From NCBI RefSeq assembly GCF_009848685.1, contig NZ_WXTX01000001.1:310001-374000 (forward strand): DNA of 64,000 nucleotides, read 5' to 3'. The DNA is from Andreprevotia sp. IGB-42. Its GTDB lineage: Bacteria; Pseudomonadota; Gammaproteobacteria; Burkholderiales; Chitinibacteraceae. Below, piece after piece: positions 55,861-63,887 of the stretch. The position numbers and the translations under genes were made by a program. Below the pieces are notes generated by a model that worked only from the letters and a program-made list of their open reading frames with translations, ran no database searches and had not been told where the DNA came from. Positions within the stretch are counted from its first letter, which is position 1, and every line of letters starts with the position of its first letter.

Positions 55861-57168
55861 TTAGCCTTGCTGGCCCATCAGTTCGTCAAAACCGATGGCC
55901 TTTTCCACAGCCTTGGCCTTGGACAGCACGAATTCAACCACATTGTCTTCCAGCGCCATCGATTCCGGGCCGGCCAGACGTTCACGCTTCTCGTAGTACC
56001 AGCCGATCACGTCAGCCGGATCTTCGTAATTCTGCGCCAGATCTTCAACGATTGCCTTTACTTGTTCCGGCTTCGGCTCCAGGCCATTGGCCTTCACCAG
56101 CTCGGCCAGCACCAGGCCCAGGTGCACGCGGCGCTGTGCTTGCTGCTCGAACATCTGCGGCGACAGCGGAACCAGCTTCGGATCGATGCCGCGCTGCTTC
56201 AGGTCAGCCTGCGCTTGCTCGGCCAGACGGCCGATTTCCAGGCCAACCAGTGCCTTGGGCAGGTCAACCGGTGTGGTTTCGATGATGGCGCTCATCACGT
56301 TTTCCTTGGCGCGCGCCTTCAGGCGGAAGCGCACTTCACGCTCCAGATTGCCCTTCACTTCTTCGCGCATCTTGGCCACATCGCCATCTTCGATGCCGAG
56401 GGTCTTGGCAAATTCAGCGTCGATCACCGGCAGCTTGGCTTCGGCAACGTTCTTCACGGTGATGGCGAAAACGGCAGTCTTGCCAGCCACTTCCTTGCCC
56501 TGGTAATCGGCCGGGAAATTGACGGTCACGTCCTTGGTTTCGTCTTCCTTCAGGCCGACGATGCCGGCTTCGAACTCGGGCAGCATCTGGCCCTTGCCCA
56601 GCAGGAACGCGTAGTTCTGCGAAGTACCGCCGTCGAACGCCACACCGTCGATGGTGCCGGCGAAGTCGATGATCACGCGGTCGCCTTCGGCAGCAGCGCG
56701 CTCTACGCGGTCGAAACGGGTGCGTTGCTTCTGCAGGATTTCCAGTGTCTTGTCGATTTCGGCATCGCCGACGGTCAACGTCGGGTTTTCGATTTCCTTG
56801 CCGGCAAATTCAACCAGCTTCACTTCCGGATACACTTCGAAAGTGGCCACGAACTGGAAATCGCCTTCTGCATCGGCACCTTCCTTCGGCTCGAAACGCG
56901 GGTAGCCGGCAACCTGGATCTGATCCTTGGTCACGGCTTCGCCGAACGAGCGCTCGACGGTTTCGCCCAGCACTTCTTCCTGCACGCGGAAACCGTATTG
57001 TTGCGATACGATGCTCAGCGGCGCCTTGCCCGGACGGAAACCGTCGATCTTGGCAGTCTTGGCCACGCGCTTCAGGCGTGCATCCACCTGCTTGGTGATT
57101 TCTTCACGCGGAATGGCAAAGCTCAGACGGCGCTCGAGCTGGCCCAGGGTTTCCAGTTGTACTTGCAT
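55861..57168 (-). CDS. tig: Trigger factor chaperone
   Basis: A 435-residue ribosome-associated chaperone and prolyl isomerase. The N-terminal ribosome-binding domain includes the signature DGFRPGKAPLSIV (tail GFRxGKxP). The FKBP-like domain is near 150-245 (GDRVIIDFAGTIDGVAFDGG), followed by the helical arm domain. ATG 57168 has AAGGAA upstream; a longer frame from 57327 runs into the tRNA-Leu gene and is spurious. It precedes clpP by 143 bp. Confidence 0.97.
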   Translation of the reverse strand: MQVQLETLGQLERRLSFAIPREEITKQVDARLKRVAKTAKIDGFRPGKAPLSIVSQQYGFRVQEEVLGETVERSFGEAVTKDQIQVAGYPRFEPKEGADAEGDFQFVATFEVYPEVKLVEFAGKEIENPTLTVGDAEIDKTLEILQKQRTRFDRVERAAAEGDRVIIDFAGTIDGVAFDGGTSQNYAFLLGKGQMLPEFEAGIVGLKEDETKDVTVNFPADYQGKEVAGKTAVFAITVKNVAEAKLPVIDAEFAKTLGIEDGDVAKMREEVKGNLEREVRFRLKARAKENVMSAIIETTPVDLPKALVGLEIGRLAEQAQADLKQRGIDPKLVPLSPQMFEQQAQRRVHLGLVLAELVKANGLEPKPEQVKAIVEDLAQNYEDPADVIGWYYEKRERLAGPESMALEDNVVEFVLSKAKAVEKAIGFDELMGQQG

Positions 57169-57297
57169 GTTCGTTCCTTGACTTGTCCGGCCGTCTCGCG
57201 TGACGGGATGGATGAAAACGTGGTCAATAGAAGTCGGTGCGACGATAGCACCCAGGCGGGACATGCCGGCCGAAGCAGCATGTTGCAATCTTGATGC

Positions 57298-57382
57298 TGG
57301 TGCGAGCGGAGAGACTCGAACTCTCACGCCTTACGGCGCTGGAACCTAAATCCAGTGCGTCTACCAATTCCGCCACGCTCGC
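57298..57382 (-). tRNA. tRNA-Leu (anticodon TAG)
   Basis: This 85-nt class II tRNA on the minus strand begins GCGAGCGTGGCGGAATTGG and has anticodon arm CTGGATTTAGGTTCCAG (anticodon TAG). It has a long variable arm (CGCCGTAAGGCG), a T-arm with GGTTCGAGTC-type sequence and an encoded CCA. It reads CUA codons. Confidence 0.96.
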
Positions 57383-57436
57383 AAACCTTGCTATCGCCAA
57401 GTCACCGAAACGACTATCTGACTTGGGAAAACGGGG

Positions 57437-57465
57437 ATTATAGGCAAACCCGGTCTAGATCACAA
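57437..57465 (-). promoter_or_regulatory. Sigma70 promoter of tRNA-Leu
   Basis: On the minus strand TTGTGA (57460-57465), a 17-bp spacer and a perfect TATAAT (57437-57442) lie about 55 bp upstream of the tRNA 5' end. The discriminator is C-rich (TCCCC), as in stringently controlled stable-RNA promoters. Confidence 0.75.
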
Positions 57466-57734
57466 ACCCGCATGCGCGCCATGGACTGATGAACGTCATT
57501 TGTGGCGACTGACGGTGGTTCCTGCTTGGCCAGACACCGCCTCTGACCCCCCCCCCCCGGATTCCGATGCCTCGCCATACCCCCGGCAGCGGCAATGACG
57601 ATCACCGCGAACGGCAGCCCAGGGTTGCTGACATGAAACCTGCCAACATCCGGGAACCCGGTCGTGACCATTGCGGGGATCGCCTTGCGCTACTTCGGTA
57701 TGATGGATGGATATTTCTCATTGACTGATCGACC
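57466..57734. other. Intergenic region with a C12 homopolymer
   Basis: Between the tRNA-Leu promoter and the DUF2007 gene no gene is supported. The region contains an uninterrupted run of 12 C at 57547-57558, the longest homopolymer I noticed in the window. A short minus-strand frame crossing it (57438-57671) has no ribosome-binding site or family resemblance. Confidence 0.6.
57547..57558. repeat. Poly-C tract, 12 bp
   Basis: Twelve consecutive C, 177 bp before the start of the downstream membrane-protein gene. Tracts of this length are prone to slippage during replication and during sequencing. Confidence 0.95.
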
Positions 57735-58787
57735 ATGGCCCCTGCAACGACCGACACAACGCCACTAGATTGCCCACCCCCGGACCCCGTCACACTGGTC
57801 ACCCTGCGTCATTTCGATACGCTACCGGACGCGGCAATTATCCGGGGGCTACTGGAGAGCAACGGAATCCCCGTTCGTCTGAGCGATGCCTATATCGTGC
57901 AGGCCAACCCTTTGCTGTCGACGGCAGTAGGTGGTTTGAGGCTGGAAGTACCCGCAGACCGGCTTGCTGAAGCAGAAGCACTACTGGCCAGCATGGCAGC
58001 GGGCGAACTGATTGATACCGAAACAGCAGATACCGATACCGCACCGGTTGCGCCGATGGACCCGATGCCGCCGCTATGGCACCCGGATTGGGCATGGGCA
58101 TTGGGCTGGATCACCTCCGGCCCTTGGCTGCCGATGCTGTTGCATTACCAGAACTGGAAAAAACTCGACCAGTCCCGCGAAGCACGCAAGGCACTCTATT
58201 GGCTACTGTCTTCGGCAGCCCTCGCGCTATCAGCAACAGGATATGCGCTGGGCGTTGCACGCGATCTGAATGTCCTGATCGCGCTCGGGATGCTGGTTTT
58301 CGGCCCGATGCTGATCATCTGGTATTTGCTACAGGGCCGTCGGCAATCACAACTCCTGTTGCGCTGGCCTTATCCACGCAGGCCGATGTGGCTCGCAGCG
58401 TGGCTGGGCATCATTGCAGCCATCAGTTTCTGGCTTGGGGCATATTTTGTGTTGCAGCATGGCATTCCGCTGGAACAGCGAGTGGCCGATCTGGCGCAAC
58501 AGGCTAATGCGCAGCGTGCTGTCAGGGCGGATGGTATAACCAGCAAGGTTGAAGCGCGTGCAGAAGGAGAAAAACTGATCCTTGTTGTGGAAGTGCAGAA
58601 CGCACAGGTCACCGAAGAATCGCTGGCAGCCGTAATACATATCAATACCTGGAAAACATGTCATGACCCCAAAATGCACGATCTATTTCTACAAGGCATG
58701 ACTCTGGAAACACGCATTGTTGACCCGGATAAAACGCTACTCGGGGAATATCAGATCACCAAAGCCAACTGCAATTTCGCCAGCTGA
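57735..58787 (+). CDS. DUF2007-domain membrane protein of unknown function
   Basis: A 350-residue protein. Residues about 20-90 match the DUF2007 'signal transducing protein' type (TLRHFDTLPDAAIIRGLLESNGIPV and LRLEVPADRLAEAEALL), a ferredoxin-like fold. The middle has a hydrophobic cytoplasm-membrane region with about three TM helices (about 155-255). The last 90 residues (QRVADLAQQANAQRAVRADG onward) are soluble and contain two Cys (KTCHD, ANCNF). I do not recognise the C-terminal part. No strong ribosome-binding site precedes ATG 57735. A C12 tract lies upstream. Confidence 0.7.
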   Translation: MAPATTDTTPLDCPPPDPVTLVTLRHFDTLPDAAIIRGLLESNGIPVRLSDAYIVQANPLLSTAVGGLRLEVPADRLAEAEALLASMAAGELIDTETADTDTAPVAPMDPMPPLWHPDWAWALGWITSGPWLPMLLHYQNWKKLDQSREARKALYWLLSSAALALSATGYALGVARDLNVLIALGMLVFGPMLIIWYLLQGRRQSQLLLRWPYPRRPMWLAAWLGIIAAISFWLGAYFVLQHGIPLEQRVADLAQQANAQRAVRADGITSKVEARAEGEKLILVVEVQNAQVTEESLAAVIHINTWKTCHDPKMHDLFLQGMTLETRIVDPDKTLLGEYQITKANCNFAS

Positions 58788-58923
58788 TCGTTGGACGGGC
58801 CCACATCGTCCTGCACGCAAGCATATGCCTGGCAAATCAGTAGCGAGCTACCTTTCAAGCGGGTGGCTCGCAATGATTTTCATGATGCAGCGAAGCGGGT
58901 ACAAGACGCTGCCCATCAGTATT

Positions 58924-59712
58924 TCACCCCGCCAGTTTGCGCAGCACCCGTGCCACCGCGGCAAAGCCGAAGCTGCCGGTCACCGCGATGCTGGCACCGA
59001 AACCGCCTTCGCAATCAAGGCGTACCGCCGCTTCGCCTTCCTGGCCCATATGCGGCGGCTTCTGCGCGCACACCGAGCCATCGGGCTGCGGATACACCAG
59101 CGGCTCGGTCGAGTAGACGCACTCGATGCCGAACTTCTTGTCACCCTTGGGAAAGCCATACTCGCGCCGCAACAACGCGCGCACCTTGGATGCCAGCGGA
59201 TCCTGGATGGTGCGGGTCAGGTCATCCACCTTGATCTGCGTGGGATCGGTCTGCCCGCCAGCGCCGCCGGTGACGATGAGCTTCACCTTGTGGCGGCGGC
59301 ACCAGGCAATGATGGCCGCCTTGATCTTGACGCTGTCGATGGCATCGATCACGTAATCGAAGCCGCGCCCCAGATAGTCATCCAGGTTTTCGGCCACCAC
59401 GAAATCCTCGATGGCGTGGACTTCGCATTCCGGATTGATGGCCAGGATGCGCGATTTGAGCACCGCCACCTTCATGCGGCCATAGTTGCCGATCATGGCC
59501 GGCAACTGGCGGTTGGTATTGGATACGCACACGTCATCCAGATCGATCAGCGTGATCTTGCCGATGCCCGAGCGCGCCAGCGCCTCTGCCGCCCACGAGC
59601 CCACGCCCCCTACCCCGATCACGCACACGTGTGCACGCTGGAAGGTATCCAGCGCAGGGCGGCCATACAGCCGGGCGATGCCGCCGAAGCGGCGCTCGTA
59701 GGATTGTTCCAT
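58924..59712 (-). CDS. tcdA: tRNA threonylcarbamoyladenosine dehydratase
   Basis: A 262-residue E1-like enzyme that cyclises t6A37 in tRNA to ct6A using ATP. The nucleotide-binding GVGGVGSWAAEAL is near residue 35, followed by the E1-type DLDDVCVSNTNRQ and VIDAIDSVKIK. The C-terminal catalytic Cys region is in FGIECVYSTEP. Two ATGs (59718 and 59712) are possible; 59712 is better spaced from GGTGGA. It is 25 bp downstream of rimO on the same strand, so tRNA- and ribosome-modification genes form a unit. Confidence 0.95.
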   Translation of the reverse strand: MEQSYERRFGGIARLYGRPALDTFQRAHVCVIGVGGVGSWAAEALARSGIGKITLIDLDDVCVSNTNRQLPAMIGNYGRMKVAVLKSRILAINPECEVHAIEDFVVAENLDDYLGRGFDYVIDAIDSVKIKAAIIAWCRRHKVKLIVTGGAGGQTDPTQIKVDDLTRTIQDPLASKVRALLRREYGFPKGDKKFGIECVYSTEPLVYPQPDGSVCAQKPPHMGQEGEAAVRLDCEGGFGASIAVTGSFGFAAVARVLRKLAG

Positions 59713-59737
59713 GCTCATTCCACCCGGCCTGCAGCCA

Positions 59738-61075
59738 TCAGAGCTGTTCCGCCCAGAGGTCGTGCTCGTCCGCATCGGTGATGCGCACGGTCACAAAATC
59801 GCCCGGCTGCACGCCCGGCTTGGGATCAAAATAGACCAGGCCGTCGATTTCCGGTGCATCGGCATAAGTACGTGCCACTGCGCCTTCGTCGTCGATCTCG
59901 TCAACCAGCACCTTGTACTCGCGGCCGATGCGCGCCTGCAGCCGCGCTGCGGAAATGGCCGCCTGCTTTTCCATGAAGCGGCGCTTGCGGTCTTCGGCAA
60001 TGTCTTCCGGCACATGGTCGGGCAAATCGTTGGCGGTCGCGCCATCGACAGGCGAATAGGTAAAACAGCCCACGCGATCGAGCTGCGCCTCATCCAGGAA
60101 CGCCAGCAATTCCTCGAACTCTGCCTCGGTTTCGCCAGGGAAACCGACGATGAAGGTCGAACGGATCACCAGCTCCGGACAGGTCTCGCGCCATTTCTTG
60201 ATGCGCTCGAGCACGTTGGCGCTGTTGGCCGGCCGTTTCATCAGCTTGAGGATGCGCTGATTGGCATGCTGGAACGGGATATCCAGGTAGGGCACGATCT
60301 TGCCCTCGGCCATCAGCGGAATCACTTCGTCCACGTGCGGGTACGGGTACACATAGTGCAGGCGTGCCCAGATGCCCAGCTTGCCCAGTTCCTCGCACAG
60401 CTCGGTCATGCGGGTTTTGACCGGACGGCCGTTGTGGAAGCCGGTCTTGTACTTCACATCTACACCGTAGGCGGAGGTATCCTGCGAGATGATCAGCAGT
60501 TCCTTCACGCCTGATTTGGCGAGGTTTTCCGCTTCCTTCAGCACGTCATGGATCGGCCGACTGACCAGATCGCCGCGCATGCTCGGAATGATGCAGAACG
60601 TGCAGCGATGATTGCAGCCTTCGGAAATCTTCAGGTACGCGTAGTGCTTGGGGGTGAGCTTGATGCCGGCAGGCGGCACCAGATCGGTGAAGGGATCATG
60701 CGGCTTGGGCAGGTGCAGGTGCACATGGTTGAGTACTTCATCGCGCGCATGCGCACCAGTCACCGCCAGCACCTTGGGGTGCACTTCGCGGATCATGTCG
60801 CCGTCTTTCTTGGCACCCAGGCAACCGGTGACGATCACCTTGCCGTTTTCGGCCAGCGCCTCGCCAATCGCATCCAGCGATTCCTGCACTGCTGAATCGA
60901 TGAAGCCACAGGTGTTGACCACCACCAGGTCGGCATCGCCATAGGACGGCGAAATCTCGTAGCCCTCGGCACGCAGCTGGGTAATGATTTGTTCGGAATC
61001 GACCAGCGCCTTGGGGCAACCCAGGCTGACCATACCGATACGGGGAATCTTGTTCACGGCTAAGCTCTCTGCCAT
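59738..61075 (-). CDS. rimO: Ribosomal protein S12 methylthiotransferase RimO
   Basis: A 445-residue radical-SAM enzyme that adds a methylthio group to Asp88 of ribosomal protein S12. The N-terminal UPF0004 domain carries Cys20, Cys56 and Cys85 for the auxiliary cluster. The radical-SAM CxxxCxxC is Cys154-Cys158-Cys161 (CNHRCTFC), and the TRAM domain is at the C-terminus ([13 protein letters not shown]). The phrase [15 protein letters not shown] is diagnostic of RimO versus MiaB. ATG 61075 is the family start; the longer frame to 61243 is not supported. Confidence 0.97.
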   Translation of the reverse strand: MAESLAVNKIPRIGMVSLGCPKALVDSEQIITQLRAEGYEISPSYGDADLVVVNTCGFIDSAVQESLDAIGEALAENGKVIVTGCLGAKKDGDMIREVHPKVLAVTGAHARDEVLNHVHLHLPKPHDPFTDLVPPAGIKLTPKHYAYLKISEGCNHRCTFCIIPSMRGDLVSRPIHDVLKEAENLAKSGVKELLIISQDTSAYGVDVKYKTGFHNGRPVKTRMTELCEELGKLGIWARLHYVYPYPHVDEVIPLMAEGKIVPYLDIPFQHANQRILKLMKRPANSANVLERIKKWRETCPELVIRSTFIVGFPGETEAEFEELLAFLDEAQLDRVGCFTYSPVDGATANDLPDHVPEDIAEDRKRRFMEKQAAISAARLQARIGREYKVLVDEIDDEGAVARTYADAPEIDGLVYFDPKPGVQPGDFVTVRITDADEHDLWAEQL

Positions 61076-61390
61076 GGAAAACCCGTCAGTATACAGTGAT
61101 TTAGCGCACTTTGGCCTTCCGGCGGTCTGCCGAACCACCACATCACATGCCATACGCGTGACAAGCCAACTAAGTGATAGATGAAAAGGCCTTACCTTCG
61201 CTCCCCAACTGTAAGCCATATAGAATTTCGCAAAACCTTGCATTAAAAAATTCCATTTATAAACAGCACCAATAAAATACGCTCATGCATAAAATACGGA
61301 TAAACGGTCATGTATTCGCATTACCACAATGCTAGAATTAAACAAGCTAGCACTCGATTCTTATTGATCACAAAAAATCAAGGGGCCGTA
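61076..61390. other. AT-rich intergenic region
   Basis: From about 61190 base composition shifts sharply toward A+T (for example TTAAAAAATTCC and AATAAAATACG). It contains an inverted repeat TGCTAG/CTAGCA (61330-61335 and 61347-61352) shortly before the orphan ORF. No RNA gene or insertion-sequence end is recognised. Confidence 0.5.
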
Positions 61391-61732
61391 ATGAGTATGC
61401 CGTCGCACTTACTGCAACATCAAGTAAAGCATCGTTTTGCGGAATTCATTCAAAGTTACGATGATACGGAACTATTTTGGCATGAAGGCACAAGAGAAAA
61501 CGATACATCTCTGACCATTCGTTATCCAATAGCAGACGGATTCGCGGGAGCAAGTGGACGCTTTGTTACTGGGTTTTGGCCGCGCTTTGAAGTGTCTACG
61601 CCAGAAGAGCAAGCAAATGTCTTGGATCGCATCTTCTGGCGTATCGAAGCTATTCAGGGAACTGGAACATACCTTCCAAATACCACGTTCGGATTGGATA
61701 CCTTTAATTCCGATCAAACCGATAAAAGTTAA
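61391..61732 (+). CDS. Orphan hypothetical protein in an AT-rich island
   Basis: A 113-residue soluble protein (MSMPSHLLQHQVKHRFAEFI...) of no family I recognise. AAGGGG sits 5 nt before ATG 61391; an upstream in-frame ATG at 61310 lacks such a site. Aromatic and acidic residues are frequent (TGFWPRFEVS, DRIFWRIEAIQ). Codon use is AT-biased and unlike the neighbours, implying recent acquisition. Its stop codon overlaps the stop of the converging 90-residue gene within TTAA. Confidence 0.6.
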   Translation: MSMPSHLLQHQVKHRFAEFIQSYDDTELFWHEGTRENDTSLTIRYPIADGFAGASGRFVTGFWPRFEVSTPEEQANVLDRIFWRIEAIQGTGTYLPNTTFGLDTFNSDQTDKS

Positions 61733-62001
61733 ACCACAACTACTGTTTCAACTCTATTCCCTGCTTTCGCCACATAGGCAAAGCAGCTGAAGCCCAGTTC
61801 GCCCGCCAACTCGCGCACGTTGCTGCCGTGGGTATCCACGCTATCGCGCGATTGCAGCGTGGCGTAGGTGCCCAGTAGCACCTGCATGGCCTGCTCGGGT
61901 TTGCTGTAACCGGCGGCGATTTCGGTATCGCGATGGCCCGGCATGCCGTTACGGATGTATTCCACCCTGATCTGCAATTTGCTCTCGTGCATATCCAGCA
62001 T
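61729..62001 (-). CDS. Hypothetical protein, 90 residues
   Basis: A small soluble protein (MLDMHESKLQIRVEYIRNGMPGHRDTEIAAG...) ending in a hydrophobic strand RVETVVVV. AGGAGG is 7 nt before ATG 62001, which strongly supports translation. No family is recognised. Base composition is normal for the chromosome, unlike the converging orphan ORF. It shares the TTAA stop overlap with that gene. Confidence 0.65.
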   Translation of the reverse strand: MLDMHESKLQIRVEYIRNGMPGHRDTEIAAGYSKPEQAMQVLLGTYATLQSRDSVDTHGSNVRELAGELGFSCFAYVAKAGNRVETVVVV

Positions 62002-62257
62002 GGCTTGTCCTCCTGTAATGCATGTGGCCACCTTGCCGCTTTGGACGTTGGCTGCGTAGCGGCGGCAGCCAGATTGCGCTGTGGGAAAAGCGCGCTGGCG
62101 CTGTAGGGCCGGGCTCGCCTACGCGGGCGGATTGAATATCCCGCCACAAACCGCACCGTTGTCCGACAGCGGCAGATTTTCATCGGCATAGCATCCGTCT
62201 CAGTGGCTGCGCCTGCCGATTGGCAAGCGTGGCCCATACCCAGCCAAGGAGATCGCC

Positions 62258-62782
62258 ATGAGCCAGCAACAACGCTTCGAAGTGAAAAAAGACCGCGACA
62301 ATCAGGACCCGATCACCGGCGCAGCTGAATTCCATCCGGCCGGTACCGCTGCCGGTGCGGCAGTGGGTGGTGCCGCAGGCATCGGCGCGGCAGCGGCAGC
62401 AGGTGCCGCAATCGGTGCTGCCGGCGGCCCGGCCGGCTTGGCGGTGGGTGCAGCAGTAGGTGCCGTGGTGGGCGGCCTGGCTGGGAAGGCTGCCGCCGAG
62501 CGCTTCAACCCAAGCGAAGAAGATGCCTACTGGCGCGCCAACCATGCCGGCCAACCTTATGCCACGCAAGGCCTGGATTACGATGCCTACCGCGGTGCCT
62601 ATGTAACCGGCTACGAAGGCCGCACCCGCTACGAGGACCGCACTTTTGAAGATGCGGAAAACGAGCTGCGCACCGACTACGAACGCAACCGTGGCGATTC
62701 GGAACTCGATTGGGAAAACAGCCGTGCCGCATCCCGCGCAGCGTGGGATCGTGTCGGCCAGCGCTACTACGGCCTGCATTGA
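62258..62782 (+). CDS. Glycine-zipper protein
   Basis: A 174-residue protein. The centre (about 26-76) is a Gly/Ala-rich glycine-zipper stretch (GTAAGAAVGGAAGIGAAAAAG...GAVVGGLAG) able to insert into or pack along membranes. The C-terminal part is rich in Tyr, Asp, Glu and Arg (YDAYRGAYVTGYEGRTRYEDRTFEDAENELR). There is no classical signal peptide. Similar proteins are common in environmental proteobacteria and are often stress-linked, but function is not established. AAGGAGA precedes the ATG and a terminator-like hairpin follows. Confidence 0.75.
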   Translation: MSQQQRFEVKKDRDNQDPITGAAEFHPAGTAAGAAVGGAAGIGAAAAAGAAIGAAGGPAGLAVGAAVGAVVGGLAGKAAAERFNPSEEDAYWRANHAGQPYATQGLDYDAYRGAYVTGYEGRTRYEDRTFEDAENELRTDYERNRGDSELDWENSRAASRAAWDRVGQRYYGLH

Positions 62783-62834
62783 GCTACGGTCAGATAGGGC
62801 ACCCGCTGCCTGCATTGCAGCGATCGCCCTGTCC

Positions 62835-62874
62835 GCGCCGGGCCCCGCCTGCTGGTGGCGCCCGGCGCTTTGCC
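62835..62874 (+). terminator. Terminator-like hairpin after the glycine-zipper gene
   Basis: GCGCCGGG (62835-62842) pairs with CCCGGCGC (62861-62868), with an inner GCC/GGC stem, followed by TTT. It lies 52 nt after the stop. Confidence 0.6.
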
Positions 62875-63170
62875 GTATCGGCCAGCCGGCATTGTGCAAG
62901 CGACCTTCCCGCTTCTCTACCTGAGGCAGATGGCCTGTGCCTGATACAGCGTTGCAGCCTTCATCGATCTCCTTCACCACTCCCGCCGCTTTGGCGGCGA
63001 TCACCACCAATGCACGAATACGCGGCGCGTTATGCACACGGCGCGATGGTTGGGCACGCGCATATTTCATGGCGCGGGGCCGCAATCGGCGGGATAATTC
63101 ATCCCTTGGTAATACGGCGCGCCGCCATGGCCTGAAGGGGCGCTGCAGCGCGCCTCCGACAAGGCCCATT
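62875..63170. other. Upstream region of folE without a recognised gene
   Basis: Together with the preceding terminator this makes a 388-bp stretch free of a supported gene. The folE frame runs open through part of it (from 62937) but without a ribosome-binding site or family resemblance. No promoter with good hexamers was identified. Confidence 0.45.
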
Positions 63171-63884
63171 ATGTCCAGACCCAGTATCAACCCGGATTCC
63201 ATCCGCCCCGTGGCGCTGTCCGAGCGCATCCGCAGCCGCATCCAGGCGGCAGGCGCGCGCTACCACGCCAACGACAATATTGCCGCCTTCATCGAGGAAG
63301 GCGAGCTGGCCGAATTGCAGGCCGAAGTGCAGCTGAAAATGCAGGGCGTGCTGGAAAGCCTGGTGATCGATACCGCCAGCGATCACAACACGCAGGACAC
63401 CGCCAAGCGCGTGGCCAAGATGTTTATCCAGGAAGTATTCCGCGGCCGCTACCAGGCGATGCCGCCGGTGACCGAGTTTCCGAACATCGAGCGCCTGAAC
63501 GAGCTGATGATCGTGGGCCCCATCACCGTGCGCAGCGCGTGCTCGCACCACCTGTGCCCTATCATGGGCCGTGTATGGGTAGGCGTGATGCCGAACGAGC
63601 ACTCCAACCTGATCGGCCTTTCCAAGTATGCGCGGCTGATCGAATGGATCATGAACCGCCCGCAAATCCAGGAAGAAGCGGTATCGCAGGTAGCCGACCT
63701 GCTGCAGGATCGCCTGCAGCCCGATGGCTTGGCCATCGTGATGGAAGCAGATCATTTCTGCATGCACTGGCGCGGCGTGAAAGATACTGATGCCAGAATG
63801 ACCAATAGCGTGATGCGCGGGTCTTTCCTGCGTGATGCCACTTTGCGGCGCGAGTTTCTTGCGCTGATGCCCAAGCGAGGATGA
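63171..63884 (+). CDS. folE: GTP cyclohydrolase I
   Basis: A 237-residue enzyme that converts GTP to dihydroneopterin triphosphate, the first step of folate and pterin synthesis. Zinc ligands are Cys124 and His127 in SACSHHLCP and Cys197 in ADHFCMHWRG. The signature LIGLSKYARLI and the final DARMTNSVMRGSFL are typical. ATG 63171 has AAGG upstream; earlier in-frame starts give an unrelated N-terminus. A BLUF gene starts 3 bp after the stop and is probably co-transcribed. Confidence 0.97.
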   Translation: MSRPSINPDSIRPVALSERIRSRIQAAGARYHANDNIAAFIEEGELAELQAEVQLKMQGVLESLVIDTASDHNTQDTAKRVAKMFIQEVFRGRYQAMPPVTEFPNIERLNELMIVGPITVRSACSHHLCPIMGRVWVGVMPNEHSNLIGLSKYARLIEWIMNRPQIQEEAVSQVADLLQDRLQPDGLAIVMEADHFCMHWRGVKDTDARMTNSVMRGSFLRDATLRREFLALMPKRG

Positions 63885-63887
63885 TGA

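Noticed and set aside
57169-57327. N-terminal extension of trigger factor beginning MRVRVSPLAPA
   Set aside because: The extension reads through tRNA-Leu. The family start with a ribosome-binding site is 57168.
61310-61390. Upstream start (ATG 61310) for the orphan ORF
   Set aside because: No ribosome-binding site precedes it, while ATG 61391 has AAGGGG at good spacing.
62180-63241. 353-codon minus-strand frame opposite the glycine-zipper gene and folE leader
   Set aside because: It is antisense to two supported genes, has no start signal and gives low-complexity translation.
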